This document shows positions 63,973 to 64,000 of a stretch of 64,000 nucleotides of DNA, piece by piece (the stretch's first letter is position 1; each line of letters opens with the position of its first letter). Source of the DNA: Robinsoniella peoriensis (GTDB lineage Bacteria > Bacillota > Clostridia > Lachnospirales > Lachnospiraceae); the NCBI RefSeq assembly GCF_000797495.1, contig NZ_JTGN01000016.1:54282-118281 (forward strand). Reading direction: 5' to 3'. The notes under the pieces were generated by a model. It saw only the letters and a program-made list of their open reading frames with translations. It was not told the origin of the DNA and ran no database searches. A program made the position numbers and the translations under genes.

Positions 63973-64000
63973 ATGGACAATAATAGTTTAGCACACACAA
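63973..64000 (+). CDS. IS200/IS605-family transposase TnpA, N-terminal fragment (window edge)
   Basis: Only the first nine codons are present (MDNNSLAHT), behind AAAGGAGGTAGTCC. This matches the usual TnpA start (MD-N-SL-HT followed by the HIVF region, not visible here). The call also rests on the upstream hairpin. The end is cut by the window. Confidence 0.65.

Overview
The window looks like a chromosomal segment of an anaerobic, low-to-mid GC Firmicute of the class Clostridia, most likely Lachnospiraceae. The evidence is strong AGGAGG-type ribosome binding sites, YesM/YesN two-component systems, lone sugar-binding lipoproteins with MalF/MalG-type permeases and no dedicated ATPase, a split glycine decarboxylase (GcvPA/GcvPB), corrinoid methyltransferase genes of the acetogen type, and tRNAs without encoded CCA. 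The species is inferred from gene content, not proven.

Layout. (1) 1-7628: glycosidase operon (truncated alpha-glucuronidase-like enzyme, GH29 fucosidase, GH42 beta-galactosidase, GH31 alpha-glycosidase). (2) 7637-7941: a compact type I toxin-antitoxin locus that is too small for ordinary gene calling. A 28-codon membrane toxin lies on the minus strand, an antisense RNA converges on it, they share a bidirectional terminator, and a hairpin covers the toxin Shine-Dalgarno site. (3) 8171-13027: sensor kinase without an adjacent regulator, a large solute-binding lipoprotein without permeases, and a LacI regulator. (4) 13150-14116: a gene-free 967-bp inverted repeat. Each arm holds a ~265-nt branched hairpin, and the two copies differ by compensatory changes that keep the pairing. 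A 34-nt core of the same element recurs at 32852-32885. (5) 14225-25972: CcpA/LacI-type operator, two UroD-family proteins, a YesN/YesM pair, a sugar ABC transporter and two more UroD-family proteins. (6) 26004-32156: tandem glycine riboswitch followed by the complete glycine cleavage operon. (7) 32157-44907: a corrinoid methyl-transfer island (DUF1638, two corrinoid proteins, a UroD-type methyltransferase, a methyl-THF:corrinoid methyltransferase, GntR regulator, two GPH-type transporters, threonine aldolase, Fe-alcohol dehydrogenase). An IS1634-type insertion sequence interrupts it, flanked by an exact 87-bp target duplication. (8) 45103-48715: yybP-ykoY (Mn2+) riboswitch, P-type ATPase, superoxide dismutase. 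(9) 48891-57790: HelD-like helicase, acetyltransferases, nucleoside phosphorylase, TetR with clear operators, CoiA-like protein, YoaP-like protein, AraC regulator. (10) 57904-64000: second GH42, HD hydrolase, polyphosphate kinase with a minisatellite N-terminus, three tRNAs (Phe, Gly, Gly) and the start of an IS200/IS605 transposase.

How the genes may work together. Regions 5-7 fit one-carbon metabolism. Threonine aldolase would yield glycine and acetaldehyde, the riboswitch-controlled glycine cleavage system would turn glycine into methylene-THF, the corrinoid modules would move methyl groups to THF, and the Fe-alcohol dehydrogenase could reduce the acetaldehyde. The substrate of the methyltransferases and the role of the four transporter-linked UroD-family proteins cannot be read from the sequence. 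These four proteins and the covarying hairpin element are the best candidates here for undescribed biology.
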